From positions 186,001 to 250,000 of the forward strand of contig NZ_FJVE01000007.1 in the NCBI RefSeq assembly GCF_900078195.1: DNA of 64,000 nt, written 5' to 3'. The position numbers and the translations under genes were made by a program. Position 1 is the first letter of the stretch; each line of letters opens with the position of its first letter. Shown here piece after piece: positions 1 to 9,191 of this stretch. The stretch comes from Clostridium sp. Marseille-P299. Lineage in GTDB: Bacteria; Bacillota; Clostridia; Lachnospirales; Lachnospiraceae. The notes under the pieces are model-generated. The model had not been told where the DNA came from. It searched no databases and was given only the letters and a program-made list of their open reading frames with translations.

Positions 1-157
1 CAGTATATAATTAGCCAAGGGATTTATTATTAAAGGATAATATTTTAATTAAAAAACACTTAAATTTAGTCATTTGATTGAATAATTAGATATAATACAT
101 ACGTAAGATATAAAATAAATCATAAATAGAGTAGTAATAGAAAGTGGAGGCGATCAC

Positions 158-367
158 GTGGATAAAAGGTTGTTTGTTTGTCAAAAATGTGGATGTAATG
201 AATATGAATCGGATCAATTTCAGGCAACGGGAGGTAATTTTGCCAAGATATTTGATGTCCAAAATAAAAAATTTATTACAATAAGTTGTAAAAGATGTGG
301 TTATACTGAATTGTATAAAGCAAATACATCAGAGGGATGGAATATCTTAGATTTTCTAATGAATTAA
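158..367 (+). CDS. Small zinc-ribbon protein (DUF2082-like)
   Basis: A 69-residue protein starting at GTG 158, with GGAGG-type spacing (gtggaggcgatcac) just upstream. It has two Cys pairs, CQKCG near residues 8-12 and CKRCG near 44-48, that would hold one zinc in a ribbon fold. The segment between them (QFQATGGNFAKIFDVQ) and the ending CGYTELYK match my memory of the family described as Zn-ribbon nucleic-acid-binding proteins (DUF2082). The biochemical role of that family is not established. A TATAAT lies at 91-96 without a convincing -35. A strong terminator follows at 398, so the gene is probably monocistronic. Confidence 0.8.
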   Translation: MDKRLFVCQKCGCNEYESDQFQATGGNFAKIFDVQNKKFITISCKRCGYTELYKANTSEGWNILDFLMN

Positions 368-397
368 GAGATAATTTATAATGTATTTCGTGACTAA

Positions 398-441
398 AAC
401 GAAGAGTTGGTCGTAATAAACGTTCAACTCTTCGTTGTTTT
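398..441 (+). terminator. Rho-independent terminator
   Basis: A 12-bp perfect stem, AACGAAGAGTTG (398-409) with CAACTCTTCGTT (425-436), followed by GTTTT. It ends the zinc-ribbon gene transcript. The open frame starting at 407 begins inside this stem and is not considered a gene. Confidence 0.8.
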
Positions 442-563
442 AATGGAGATAATGCACGACCACCTTTATTTATATAGTAAGAATCCCTTTGATAATAATT
501 ATCAATTAATAAATATCGTGGAAAGTTTTATAAAATATATTAGTTTTTTATTAAATAAAAAAA

Positions 564-597
564 AATTGCTTGCAATTAATAAAAATCTGAATATAAT
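564..597 (+). promoter_or_regulatory. Promoter of the marR-ABC operon with a palindromic operator
   Basis: TTGCAA (570-575), 16 bp, TATAAT (592-597). The -35 is covered by the inverted repeat AATTGC-TT-GCAATT (564-577). A short palindrome of the TTGC..GCAA type over the -35 is where a MarR dimer would be expected to bind. Autorepression of the operon is therefore likely, but this is inference from position and symmetry. Confidence 0.6.
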
Positions 598-632
598 AGT
601 TGAAGTACTCAACAATTAAGGGGGTGAACTAA

Positions 633-1166
633 TTGGAAAATAGCAGATATAAAACCGCTTTAGAGTATGGTCATGACTTAATGGGTTTAAGCTATAAAAT
701 AAAGAAGCTTATATCGAATCGTACCCATCGAAGTGAACTTTACCAAGGTGAATATAGAATGTTAGTTTCGATAGAACATATGGTGGAGTATAATAATAAG
801 AACAATAAAGAGCTACCTGGTGCTAAGGTTGGAGACATAAGTAAAAATCTTTATTTATCAAAATCTGCAACGTCAAAAATGTTACGCTCTTTAGAGGAAA
901 AAGATTATATTGAGAGGACTACGATGCCAAAAGATCGTAGAAATGTTTATGTACATTTATCACCAAAGGGTAAGAAGCTTATTACAGAATCAAAAGAAAA
1001 TATGAATCAGTTTGCAATCGATGTGATAGAGGAGCTAGGAATTGAACAAATGGATGAGTTTATTAAGCTAATGAACCGTCTGTATGAAATAATGGCTCTA
1101 AAAGTTGATAAATATTTCGAGTGTGAAAAAAATAATGACAATGAAAAGGGAGACAGTATATGCTAA
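633..1166 (+). CDS. MarR-family transcriptional regulator
   Basis: 177 residues from TTG 633, placed behind AAGGGGGTGA. It is a winged-helix regulator: residues about 65-110 hold the recognition helix region (VGDISKNLYLSKSATSKMLRSLEEKDYI) and the wing (RTTMPKDRRNVYVHLSPKGKKL), the usual MarR layout. Its stop overlaps the ATG of the following ABC transporter by 7 nt, so the three genes 633-5263 form one operon. MarR proteins next to exporters usually repress them until an exported compound binds. The palindrome at 564-577 is the probable operator. The C-terminal tail is charged and poorly conserved. Confidence 0.9.
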   Translation: MENSRYKTALEYGHDLMGLSYKIKKLISNRTHRSELYQGEYRMLVSIEHMVEYNNKNNKELPGAKVGDISKNLYLSKSATSKMLRSLEEKDYIERTTMPKDRRNVYVHLSPKGKKLITESKENMNQFAIDVIEELGIEQMDEFIKLMNRLYEIMALKVDKYFECEKNNDNEKGDSIC

Positions 1167-3406
1167 AACTTATGAAATACTTAAAAAAATCAACATTCCC
1201 AATCATATTAATATTTGGATTGTTGATTTTACAAGCGTACTGTGATTTATCACTTCCATCTTATACGTCTGATATCGTTAATGTGGGAATTCAACAAGGT
1301 GGAATCACAGAAAGTTCTCCAGAGGTTGTAAGAGAAAGTACAATGAATCATATACTACTTTTTACAACCGATGAAGAAAAAGATAACATATTAAATTCAT
1401 ATAACTATATCGATAAAGGGCAAGTAGATGAAGGAAACGTATCTAGTTACTTAGAGAAATATCCTTTATTAGCTACAGAAAATTTATATGTTAGAAAAGA
1501 AAATCTAACCAATACTGACTTTGAGGGAGCAATGTCGAAAGCATTAATGCTATATACATCCCTTTCCACAGAATCAGATACAGCAAAAGCAATGAAAGAG
1601 GCACTTTCTGATTCAATACCTGCAGAAATGAAAGATTTAAGCATGGTTGAGATTTTAGCTATGATGCCAGCAGAACAAAGAGCAGCTATCGTTGAACCAA
1701 TGAAAGAACAATTTGCACAATTACCTGAAAGCATGCTTACAAGTGGTGCTACTGCAGTAATTAAAGCAGAATATAAGGCAGTTGGATTGGATACGGATCA
1801 TATACAAACCAGTTATATTACTAGAACTGGCTTAAAGATGTTAGGCTTAGCAATGGTTGGTATGGTTACAAGTATCATTGTTGGATTTATAGCATCTAGA
1901 ATCGCAGCAACATTTGCAAAAGACTTAAGAAGTATGACATTTAGAAAAGTTGTTAGTTTCTCAAATACAGAATTTGATAAGTTTTCAACTGCATCTTTAA
2001 TCACTCGTAGTACGAATGATATTCAGCAAGTACAAATGCTTATTGTTATGTTTTTACGTATGGTTGCCTATGCACCAATTTTAGGTATTGGTGGTGTATT
2101 TAAAGTATTAAATACCAATGTATCTATGGCTTGGGTAATAGCACTTGCAGTAATTTTAATTATGATTTTTGTTATTACACTATTTTCTCTAGCAATGCCA
2201 AAATTCAAGAAGATGCAAAAATTAGTAGACCGTTTGAATTTAGTAACGAGAGAAATTTTAACAGGATTACCTGTAATTCGTGCATTTAGTACTGAAAAAT
2301 ATGAAGAGAAACGCTTTGATAAAGCCAATAGAGATTTAACGAAGACTAGTTTATTTGTAAATCGTGTAATGACATTTATGATGCCTGCCATGATGTTTTT
2401 AATGAATGGAACTATGATTCTTATTCTTTGGGAAGGTGGACATGGAATTGATACTGGCGATATGATGGTTGGTGATATGATGGCCTTCATTCAGTATGCA
2501 ATGCAAATCATTATGTCCTTCTTAATGATATGTATGATTTCAATATTCCTTCCACGTGCAGCTGTTTCAGGAAAGCGTATTTCAGAAGTATTAGATACTG
2601 ATTTATCAATTATTGAAGCAAAAGATACTAAGGAATTTGATAATAGTAAAAAAGGATATGTAGAATTTAACCATGTTTCTTTCCGCTATCCAGGAGCAGA
2701 GGAAGATGTATTACATGATATTACATTTACAGCAAAACCAGGTGAGACTACAGCAATAATTGGTAGTACGGGTAGTGGTAAATCTACATTAATTCAATTA
2801 ATACCACGTCTTTATGACATTACCGAAGGTGAATTATTAGTAAATGGTGTAGATGTAAGAAAAGTTTCTAGTAAAAACCTTAGAGATAAAATAGGTTATG
2901 TACCACAAAAAGGTGTATTATTCACTGGTACAATTTCCTCAAATCTTAGATTTGGTAAACAAAATGCAAGCGAGGAAGATGTTCACCGCGCTGCAAGGAT
3001 TGCTCAAGCATCTGATTTTATCGAAGCAAAAACAGATAAATATGATGAATTAATTTCACAAGGTGGTAGCAACGTTTCTGGTGGACAAAAACAACGTTTA
3101 TCTATCGCTAGAGCAATTGCAAAAGATCCAGAAATTTATATTTTTGATGATAGTTTTTCAGCACTTGATTATAAAACAGATGTTGTCCTTCGTAAAACTT
3201 TAAGAGATGAAATTACAAAGAGTACTATGATTATTGTTGCACAGAGAATTAGTACAATTATGAATGCAGAACAAATTATAGTATTAGATGAGGGACGTAT
3301 TGTTGGTAAAGGTACACATAAAGAGTTATTAAAATCTTGTGATGTGTATAAACAGATAGCTTCTTCACAGTTATCTTCTGCTGAATTAGAACAGGATGAA
3401 AGGTAG
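1160..3406 (+). CDS. ABC exporter half-transporter, degenerate ATPase subunit
   Basis: 748 residues: a transmembrane domain fused to an ATPase domain, type IV exporter fold. TM1 (about residues 12-32) is followed by an unusually long polar stretch to about residue 220, probably extracellular, before the remaining helices. The ATPase domain (about 500-740) has Walker A GSTGSGKST and signature VSGGQ. Its Walker B ends FDDS, with Asp where the catalytic Glu should be, and the H-loop reads VAQRIST, with Gln in place of His. This is the catalytically impaired member of a heterodimer. The next gene supplies the complementary half. MarR-linked pairs like this (LmrCD/BmrCD type) export drugs or lipophilic compounds; the substrate here is unknown. 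Confidence 0.92.
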   Translation: MLKLMKYLKKSTFPIILIFGLLILQAYCDLSLPSYTSDIVNVGIQQGGITESSPEVVRESTMNHILLFTTDEEKDNILNSYNYIDKGQVDEGNVSSYLEKYPLLATENLYVRKENLTNTDFEGAMSKALMLYTSLSTESDTAKAMKEALSDSIPAEMKDLSMVEILAMMPAEQRAAIVEPMKEQFAQLPESMLTSGATAVIKAEYKAVGLDTDHIQTSYITRTGLKMLGLAMVGMVTSIIVGFIASRIAATFAKDLRSMTFRKVVSFSNTEFDKFSTASLITRSTNDIQQVQMLIVMFLRMVAYAPILGIGGVFKVLNTNVSMAWVIALAVILIMIFVITLFSLAMPKFKKMQKLVDRLNLVTREILTGLPVIRAFSTEKYEEKRFDKANRDLTKTSLFVNRVMTFMMPAMMFLMNGTMILILWEGGHGIDTGDMMVGDMMAFIQYAMQIIMSFLMICMISIFLPRAAVSGKRISEVLDTDLSIIEAKDTKEFDNSKKGYVEFNHVSFRYPGAEEDVLHDITFTAKPGETTAIIGSTGSGKSTLIQLIPRLYDITEGELLVNGVDVRKVSSKNLRDKIGYVPQKGVLFTGTISSNLRFGKQNASEEDVHRAARIAQASDFIEAKTDKYDELISQGGSNVSGGQKQRLSIARAIAKDPEIYIFDDSFSALDYKTDVVLRKTLRDEITKSTMIIVAQRISTIMNAEQIIVLDEGRIVGKGTHKELLKSCDVYKQIASSQLSSAELEQDER

Positions 3407-3415
3407 GTGAGTTCA

Positions 3416-5263
3416 ATGAGTAATGAAAAAGTTGGTAGAAATAGAGGAAGAGGTCCAATGGGTGGAGGCCCAATTGGTGCTAGTACAGAAAAGGCAAAAG
3501 ATTTTAAAGGCTCTATTGGAAAATTATTAAAGCATATGGCGCAGTATAAGATACAGCTTATTATTGTGTTTATATTTGCAATCGGTAGTACGATATTTTC
3601 AGTCATTGGACCTACTATTTTAGGTAACGTTACTACTGAACTTGGAAACGGGTTTAAAAGTAAAATTCAAGGTGGAGCAGGAATAGATTTTACTAAGATA
3701 GGCAAAACCTTGTTATTGTTACTTGGTTTATATATTATTAGTGCATTATTTTCTATTATTCAAGGCTGGGTTATGACAGGAATTTCACAGAAAGTAAGTT
3801 TTCAATTACGTAAAGAAATCTCTGAAAAGTTTAATCGTATGCCTATGAGATATTTTGATTCAAAAACCCATGGTGAAGTATTATCTCGTGTAACGAATGA
3901 TGTTGATAGCCTAAGTACAAGTTTAAATCAAAGTTTTACGCAAGTAGTTACTTCAATTACAACAGTTATTGGTGTTCTTATCATGATGATTCGAATTAGC
4001 GGATCCATGACATTAATTGCAGTTTTAACATTACCTCTTTCCCTAGGTTTAATTGGTGGAATTGTTAAAAAGTCACAGAAGTTCTTTATTGCTCAACAAG
4101 CATATTTAGGTCATGTGAATGGGCAAGTAGAAGAAGTGTATAGTGGTCATACAGTAGTTAAGGTATTTAACGCTGAAAATAAAGTCGTTGAAGATTTCGA
4201 AAAAGCAAATGATACCTTGTACGATTCTGCATGGAAATCTCAATTTTTATCTGGTATGATGCATCCAATTATGTCTTTTGTTGGTAATATCGGTTATGTG
4301 TTAGTTGCTATTCTTGGTGGTTATTTAACGATTAAAGGAAGTATTGAAATTGGTGATATCCAATCCTTTATCTCTTATGTAAGAAGCTTTAATCAACCAA
4401 TTGCACAGTTAGCACAGATTTCAAACCAACTACAACAAACTGCAGCAGCTTCCGAGCGTATCTTTGAATTCTTAGGAGAAGAGGAAGAAGATGTAACAGT
4501 TCCTAATCCTGTAAAAATTGATAAACTTGAAGGCAGTGTTGAATTTAGAAATGTTAACTTTGGTTATAATCCAGATAGAACAATCATTAATGACTTTTCT
4601 ACAAAAGTTAAACCTGGTCAAAAAGTTGCAATCGTTGGTCCAACAGGTGCTGGTAAGACAACAATTATCAAATTATTAATGCGTTTTTACGATGTAAATG
4701 GTGGAGCAATTTTGATTGACGGTCATAACGTAAAAGATTTTAACCGTAGCGAGTTGCGTGAGCTATTTGGTATGGTACTACAAGATACTTGGTTGTTTAA
4801 TGGTTCCATTATGGAGAATATTCGATATGGTAGATTGGGTGCAACAGATGCTGAAGTAATTGATGCAGCAAAAGCAGCTTACGTAGATCATTTTATTTCT
4901 ACACTTCCAGATGGATATCAAATGGAATTAAATGAGGAAGCAAATAACGTTTCTCAAGGACAAAAACAATTGCTTACTATTGCTAGAGCAATATTAGCTG
5001 ATCCTAAGATTTTAATTCTAGATGAAGCAACAAGCTCCGTTGATACAAGAACTGAAGTAAGAATTCAAAAGGCAATGGATAACCTTATGAAGGGAAGAAC
5101 AAGTTTCGTTATCGCTCACAGACTTTCTACAATTCGTGATGCAGATATCATACTTGTTATGAAAGATGGAGATATTGTAGAGCAAGGAAATCATGAAGAA
5201 TTACTTGCAAAAGGTGGATTCTATGCAGATTTATATAATTCACAGTTTGAACGTAGCGCATAA
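3416..5263 (+). CDS. ABC exporter half-transporter, catalytic ATPase subunit
   Basis: 615 residues from ATG 3416, behind AGGTAGGTGAG. A GTG at 3407 lies inside that ribosome-binding site and is less likely. Six membrane helices are followed by an ATPase domain (about 370-610). Walker A is GPTGAGKTT, Walker B ILDEATS with the catalytic Glu, and the H-loop IAHRLST is intact. The signature motif is VSQGQ instead of LSGGQ. With the previous gene this gives one competent and one degenerate ATP site: its Walker B pairs with the partner's good signature, and its poor signature faces the partner's poor Walker B. An N-terminal Gly/Arg-rich tail precedes TM1. The two genes are adjacent (stop at 3406) and certainly co-transcribed. 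Confidence 0.93.
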   Translation: MSNEKVGRNRGRGPMGGGPIGASTEKAKDFKGSIGKLLKHMAQYKIQLIIVFIFAIGSTIFSVIGPTILGNVTTELGNGFKSKIQGGAGIDFTKIGKTLLLLLGLYIISALFSIIQGWVMTGISQKVSFQLRKEISEKFNRMPMRYFDSKTHGEVLSRVTNDVDSLSTSLNQSFTQVVTSITTVIGVLIMMIRISGSMTLIAVLTLPLSLGLIGGIVKKSQKFFIAQQAYLGHVNGQVEEVYSGHTVVKVFNAENKVVEDFEKANDTLYDSAWKSQFLSGMMHPIMSFVGNIGYVLVAILGGYLTIKGSIEIGDIQSFISYVRSFNQPIAQLAQISNQLQQTAAASERIFEFLGEEEEDVTVPNPVKIDKLEGSVEFRNVNFGYNPDRTIINDFSTKVKPGQKVAIVGPTGAGKTTIIKLLMRFYDVNGGAILIDGHNVKDFNRSELRELFGMVLQDTWLFNGSIMENIRYGRLGATDAEVIDAAKAAYVDHFISTLPDGYQMELNEEANNVSQGQKQLLTIARAILADPKILILDEATSSVDTRTEVRIQKAMDNLMKGRTSFVIAHRLSTIRDADIILVMKDGDIVEQGNHEELLAKGGFYADLYNSQFERSA

Positions 5264-5383
5264 GGAGAACTTAATATAAAATAAACTTATAGATAAATTT
5301 ATTTTTATATAGTTTTTACTTGCTACAATGAAGTTACACCATTCGTTATTCTAAAAGTTAAGAAGTTAATGGTGATAATTTAT

Positions 5384-5467
5384 AAAAAGGACTTTTGTAA
5401 AAAGTTTAGCTTATGTGTTATAAATTCACATAAGTATGAATAACTGATTACAACAGTCCTTTTTTAT
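5384..5467 (+). terminator. Terminator with an inner hairpin
   Basis: Outer stem AAAAAGGACT (5384-5393) with AGTCCTTTTT (5455-5464), perfect over 10 bp. It encloses a second perfect stem, CTTATGTG (5410-5417) with CACATAAG (5427-5434). The outer 3' arm runs into a T tract. The symmetric A/T flanks could also terminate the converging dcd transcript. Confidence 0.65.
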
Positions 5468-5503
5468 TATTTCTTTTTTAGTATTTGATTCTAACAATGA
5501 AAT

Positions 5504-6028
5504 TTATTTTTTTTCAAAATCTTTGTACATTAAACTTGGCTGAATGCCGCTATTGTTTTGATATTTTCCACTTGAATACAAATCATAATCACCGTGAATT
5601 GTATGATAGTAGATTTGACAAATATCTACGTTGGGATATATTTTTATTGGCTGTACACAAAATATCTCAAGTGTCCAATAACCTGCAAATCCAATATCAC
5701 CAAAGCCTGCAGTAACATGGATAAAAAGCCCAAGACGACCGGTTGAAGAGCGACCTTCAAGCATTGGTACATAATGCTGGGTTTTTGTAAATTCATTGGT
5801 TCTTCCAAGATATAAGCGATTTGGCTCTAAAACAAGTCCATCCTTAGGAATAATAATTGTTTTCGTAGGATTTGGCTTCTTCATATCTAAGACATTATCT
5901 TCATACACAAGCAATTCATTGTGTAATGATAGATTGTAGCTATTTGGATTCACCTTACGTTCGTCAAAAGGTTCTATTATAATTTCTTTACCAATATGTT
6001 GTTTTATTTCTCTTCCAGATAATATCAT
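5504..6028 (-). CDS. dcd: dCTP deaminase
   Basis: 174 residues, in the length range of bacterial Dcd. It converts dCTP to dUTP on the pathway to dTMP. The family core is clear: EGRSSTGRLGL (about 91-101), HVTAGFGD, and GYWTLEI with the catalytic Glu. Some close relatives also hydrolyse dUTP (DCD/DUT); the sequence alone does not let me decide. The start is ATG at 6028 with GGAGGTGAT upstream on the minus strand. It stands alone, convergent with the ABC operon and divergent from the methyltransferase. Confidence 0.92.
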   Translation of the reverse strand: MILSGREIKQHIGKEIIIEPFDERKVNPNSYNLSLHNELLVYEDNVLDMKKPNPTKTIIIPKDGLVLEPNRLYLGRTNEFTKTQHYVPMLEGRSSTGRLGLFIHVTAGFGDIGFAGYWTLEIFCVQPIKIYPNVDICQIYYHTIHGDYDLYSSGKYQNNSGIQPSLMYKDFEKK

Positions 6029-6310
6029 CTGTAATCACCTCCAGAATATCATTTTTATTTTAACAATTCAATTCATCTCAAAACTTAGTGAGTAGTATCT
6101 ATGAATACTTAACTTGTAACCATAAAGTTAGTAAACGAATGATTCATTTGACAATCAATTCTATAAAAGAATTATAATTTTCTTATGTAGAATTGTAGTT
6201 ACGATGTTTAAATCATTAATAGGTATATTCTACAAAAACAGCTTATAAAATTCAAGTAATTACGAATGGCAAAGTAAAAAAAATATCCCGTTGTATAAAG
6301 AAATCTTAAT

Positions 6311-6338
6311 TTGAATTTCAATTGAAATAAGATATAAT
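6311..6338 (+). promoter_or_regulatory. Promoter of the methyltransferase gene
   Basis: TTGAAT (6311-6316), 16 bp, TATAAT (6333-6338), 54 nt before the TTG start at 6393. The rest of the 364-bp divergent spacer (6029-6310) shows no further structure that I recognise. Confidence 0.6.
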
Positions 6339-6392
6339 GAAGGGTATAAAGATACCATCTTTACACATTTAATAGAAAATGAGGAAAAAATT

Positions 6393-7028
6393 TTGATTAA
6401 AATAAATTGGAACGAATTAGAACTAGAATTTAAAACAAGTGAGCAAGTATTTTCTCCAAATTCATTGGATAGAGGAACAAAAGCGATGCTTTCTATGGCA
6501 ACATTTCAAAAGGGAGATAAAGTCCTTGATTTAGGATGTGGTTATGGTCCAGTTGGAATTATCGCAGCTAAAATAATTGGAAGTGAGAAGGTAACAATGT
6601 GTGATATCTCTGAAGAGGCGGTTGCTTTAGCAAAAGAGAACGCAATTCATAATGAAGTGGGTAATGTAACAATTTTGCAAAGTGATGGACTAAATAATAT
6701 AGCAGAGGATAATTTTACACTAATCTTATCCAATCCACCATATCACGTTGATTTTAATGTACCAAAGGGATTTATCGAACAGGGCTATAAAAAATTATCC
6801 ATTGGCGGGAAAATGCTTATGGTTACGAAGCGAAAAGATTGGTATAAGAATAAGTTAATATCTGTATTTGGTGGCGTTAAGGTTGAGGAGATTGACGGAT
6901 ATTATGTATTTATTGCTGAGAAGCGAGGCAATGTTGTGAAAAAAAAGAAAAAAGACAATGGGAATACATTATCTAAGAAACTAGCTAGAAAACAAATGAG
7001 AACTTCAAATAATAGAGCAAACAAATAA
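6393..7028 (+). CDS. Class I SAM methyltransferase, RsmC/YbxB-like
   Basis: 211 residues from TTG 6393 behind GAGG. Motif I is VLDLGCGYGPVGI (about 45-57) and the catalytic motif is SNPPYH (about 109-114). This is the pattern of the MTS (small methyltransferase) domain that modifies the exocyclic N2 of guanine in rRNA, as RsmC does. In Gram-positives the single-domain form (YbxB) often lies near ribosomal genes; here it stands alone. The last 35 residues are a Lys/Arg-rich tail, consistent with RNA binding. The exact target base is unknown. Confidence 0.8.
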   Translation: MIKINWNELELEFKTSEQVFSPNSLDRGTKAMLSMATFQKGDKVLDLGCGYGPVGIIAAKIIGSEKVTMCDISEEAVALAKENAIHNEVGNVTILQSDGLNNIAEDNFTLILSNPPYHVDFNVPKGFIEQGYKKLSIGGKMLMVTKRKDWYKNKLISVFGGVKVEEIDGYYVFIAEKRGNVVKKKKKDNGNTLSKKLARKQMRTSNNRANK

Positions 7029-7125
7029 GCAAATGAAAAGTAAATAAGTAAATAAATTAGCAAATAAGCAAATGAATAACATATAAATAAACAATTGGAT
7101 AAATAAACAAATAAGCAAACAGAAA
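7017..7125. repeat. Low-complexity AAAT/GCAA tract
   Basis: A run of imperfect 4- and 8-nt units (aaataagc, aaatgaat, aaataaac) starting at the methyltransferase stop and ending before the next leader. It looks like slippage-derived simple sequence. No ORF or stem stands out. Confidence 0.5.
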
Positions 7126-7216
7126 GACCTTAAGAAAGGGGATGTTGTTTACGTATGTATAACAGGTTTTAGATAAACTTTGATAATGAGAAGGATTTTA
7201 CAGGAGGAATCATCAT

Positions 7217-8107
7217 ATGAGTGAGATTCGTATTAAAAATCTAACAAAAGATTACGGAAACAACAAAGGTGTATTTGATCTTAGTTTTGAGATAAATAAA
7301 GGTGAAGTGTTTGGATTTATTGGGCCAAATGGCGCAGGGAAGACTACAACAATCAGACAACTCATGGGATTTACTCATCCAGACAAAGGGGAATGTTATA
7401 TAAAGGATATGGATTGCAGCAAGGAATCTGCAAGAATCAAAGAATATCTTGGTTATTTACCAGGTGAAATCGCTTTTATGGATGAAATGACTGGGCACGA
7501 ATTTATTCATTTTATGGCTAGTATGCGTAATCAGACGGACCTAACATATGCAAAGAAATTAATCGACATGTTTGAATATGACCCAAGTGGTAAGATTAAG
7601 AAAATGTCAAAAGGTATGAAACAAAAGTTAGGTATTGTATGCGCTTTTATGCACGATCCAGATATCTTAATCTTAGATGAGCCTACCAGTGGTCTTGATC
7701 CATTGATGCAAAATCGTTTTGTCGATTTGATTTTAATGGAAAAGAAGAAAGGCAAAACAATACTGATGTCTTCTCATATCTTTGAAGAAGTAGAAAAAAC
7801 TTGTGACCGAGTGGGAATTATTAAGAATGGTCATCTCATGACCGTTGATTTAATTTATGATTTAAAGGAAAGAAAGCAAAAAAAATATTTGGTCACATTT
7901 AAACACAAGGAAGAAGCTGAAAATGCAGCCAAAGACAGAAATGATGTGGAATATATAAGTGAAAATCAAGTTATGTTTGTGGTAAAAGGTAACATAGATT
8001 CATTGATTAAGTGCTTGGCTAATTATACGGTTATTTCGTTACAAGAAGAAGAGCAGAGCTTGGAACAGGTATTTATGCTTTATTACGGGGGTGAAAAAAA
8101 TGTGTAA
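7217..8107 (+). CDS. ABC transporter ATP-binding protein
   Basis: 296 residues from ATG 7217, well placed behind CAGGAGGAATCATC. It is a CcmA-type ATPase for an ABC-2 exporter: Walker A GPNGAGKTTT (about 36-45), signature MSKGMKQKLG (about 130), Walker B ILILDEPTSGLD, H-loop MSSHIF. A C-terminal domain of about 80 residues (from 225) is of the type seen in lantibiotic/drug export ATPases. It overlaps the permease gene downstream, so the pair is co-translated. The substrate is not apparent. Confidence 0.9.
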   Translation: MSEIRIKNLTKDYGNNKGVFDLSFEINKGEVFGFIGPNGAGKTTTIRQLMGFTHPDKGECYIKDMDCSKESARIKEYLGYLPGEIAFMDEMTGHEFIHFMASMRNQTDLTYAKKLIDMFEYDPSGKIKKMSKGMKQKLGIVCAFMHDPDILILDEPTSGLDPLMQNRFVDLILMEKKKGKTILMSSHIFEEVEKTCDRVGIIKNGHLMTVDLIYDLKERKQKKYLVTFKHKEEAENAAKDRNDVEYISENQVMFVVKGNIDSLIKCLANYTVISLQEEEQSLEQVFMLYYGGEKNV

Positions 8108-8903
8108 TAAAACCTTATTTAAAAGTAACGTAAAATCGAATTATATTTTATTACTAATAATCGCTGGTGTTTTATTAATGTATACATCAATTATGCTATT
8201 GATGTATAATCCAGAGTCCAATGATAAAATAAATCAATTAATGGCTATGTTTCCAGAAGAAATTATAGGTGCCTTCGGATTTAAATTAGCAAGTGGTTCT
8301 TTAATAGAGTTTTTAACGTCTTACCTTTATGGATTTATATATTTAATCTTTCCATTAATCATTGAAATGGTGGTAGCACACCGTATCATTGCAAGACATG
8401 TAGATAAAGGTTCCATGGCATACATACTATCAACTCCAAACAAAAGAACAAGTATTGCTTTCACACAATTGTTATTTTTGGAAGCTTGTGTTTTCGTTAT
8501 AATTGTTTATATAACAATAATCACCATAATATGTAGTACAATAGCATTTCCAGGACTTTTAGATATAGGCAAATTATTATATGTTAATTTGGGACTATTT
8601 CTGCTTCATTCTGCGTTATCTGGAATATGCTTTTTAGGCTCCTGTATAGCAAACGATTCAAAAACCTCACTTTCAATTGGTGTTGGGGTTACTGTAACTT
8701 TTTATGTCATTCAAATGCTAGCAAATATGGGAGATAAGTTAGAGTTTTTAAAGTATGTAACTATTTTTACATTGTTTCAACCAAGTGACGTGCTTGAAGG
8801 AAAGAGCAGTGTGATTTTAAGTTATGCAATTTTAGCAAGCATATCAATTGCATGTTATTTAATTGGTACGTATCAATTTTCAAAAAGAGATTTACCATTG
8901 TAA
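8100..8903 (+). CDS. ABC-2 type permease
   Basis: 267 residues from ATG 8100. An in-frame GTG at 8091 is part of the GGGGGTGA ribosome-binding site. About six hydrophobic segments are visible (residues about 14-34, 55-90, 115-150, 160-185, 190-210, 235-255). It lacks an ATPase domain and overlaps the ATPase gene by 8 nt, which makes it the membrane half of an export complex. Family assignment is by context and hydropathy; there is no sharp motif. Confidence 0.85.
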   Translation: MCNKTLFKSNVKSNYILLLIIAGVLLMYTSIMLLMYNPESNDKINQLMAMFPEEIIGAFGFKLASGSLIEFLTSYLYGFIYLIFPLIIEMVVAHRIIARHVDKGSMAYILSTPNKRTSIAFTQLLFLEACVFVIIVYITIITIICSTIAFPGLLDIGKLLYVNLGLFLLHSALSGICFLGSCIANDSKTSLSIGVGVTVTFYVIQMLANMGDKLEFLKYVTIFTLFQPSDVLEGKSSVILSYAILASISIACYLIGTYQFSKRDLPL

Positions 8904-8973
8904 TGATCGGTGATATCTTAGAGAAGTTATGTTTTTGAGATATAGATAATAAAATGTGAGAAAGAACAGAATT

Positions 8974-9006
8974 AAGAGTTGTTGCTAGAAAGCAGCAACT
9001 CTTTTT
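8974..9006 (+). terminator. Rho-independent terminator
   Basis: AAGAGTTGTTGCT (8974-8986), loop AGAA, AGCAGCAACTCTT (8991-9003), then T residues. One G-U pair in a 13-bp stem. It ends the ABC pair above. Confidence 0.85.
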
Positions 9007-9083
9007 GTGTGTATTACGATAAAATTATACAATTGATAAGATAGTGGCTAGAAATTAAATTTGAAAAATTAGTAAAATTTATA

Positions 9084-9124
9084 TTGACACACAGTGCATA
9101 TTGTATATAATGAGTATATACAAT
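9084..9124 (+). promoter_or_regulatory. Promoter with a 10-bp inverted-repeat operator (GntR)
   Basis: TTGACA (9084-9089), 16 bp, TATAAT (9106-9111). The -10 sits inside a perfect inverted repeat, ATTGTATATA (9100-9109), 5-bp spacer, TATATACAAT (9115-9124). The regulator gene starts 67 nt downstream. YtrA-type GntR proteins commonly repress their own operon from such palindromes; that this one does so is inference. Confidence 0.75.
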
Positions 9125-9191
9125 ATTTGAAAATGATAAAATGAAATTATGTTAAAGGCTTTTAATATAGGAAATGAGAAGGAGGCGGAGA

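Noticed and set aside
407..619. Open frame of 70 codons on the plus strand
   Set aside because: It starts inside a terminator stem, has no ribosome-binding site and overlaps the marR promoter and operator.
2068..2490. Long antisense frame inside the first ABC half-transporter
   Set aside because: Shadow of a membrane-protein gene with clear domain motifs; no independent start signals.
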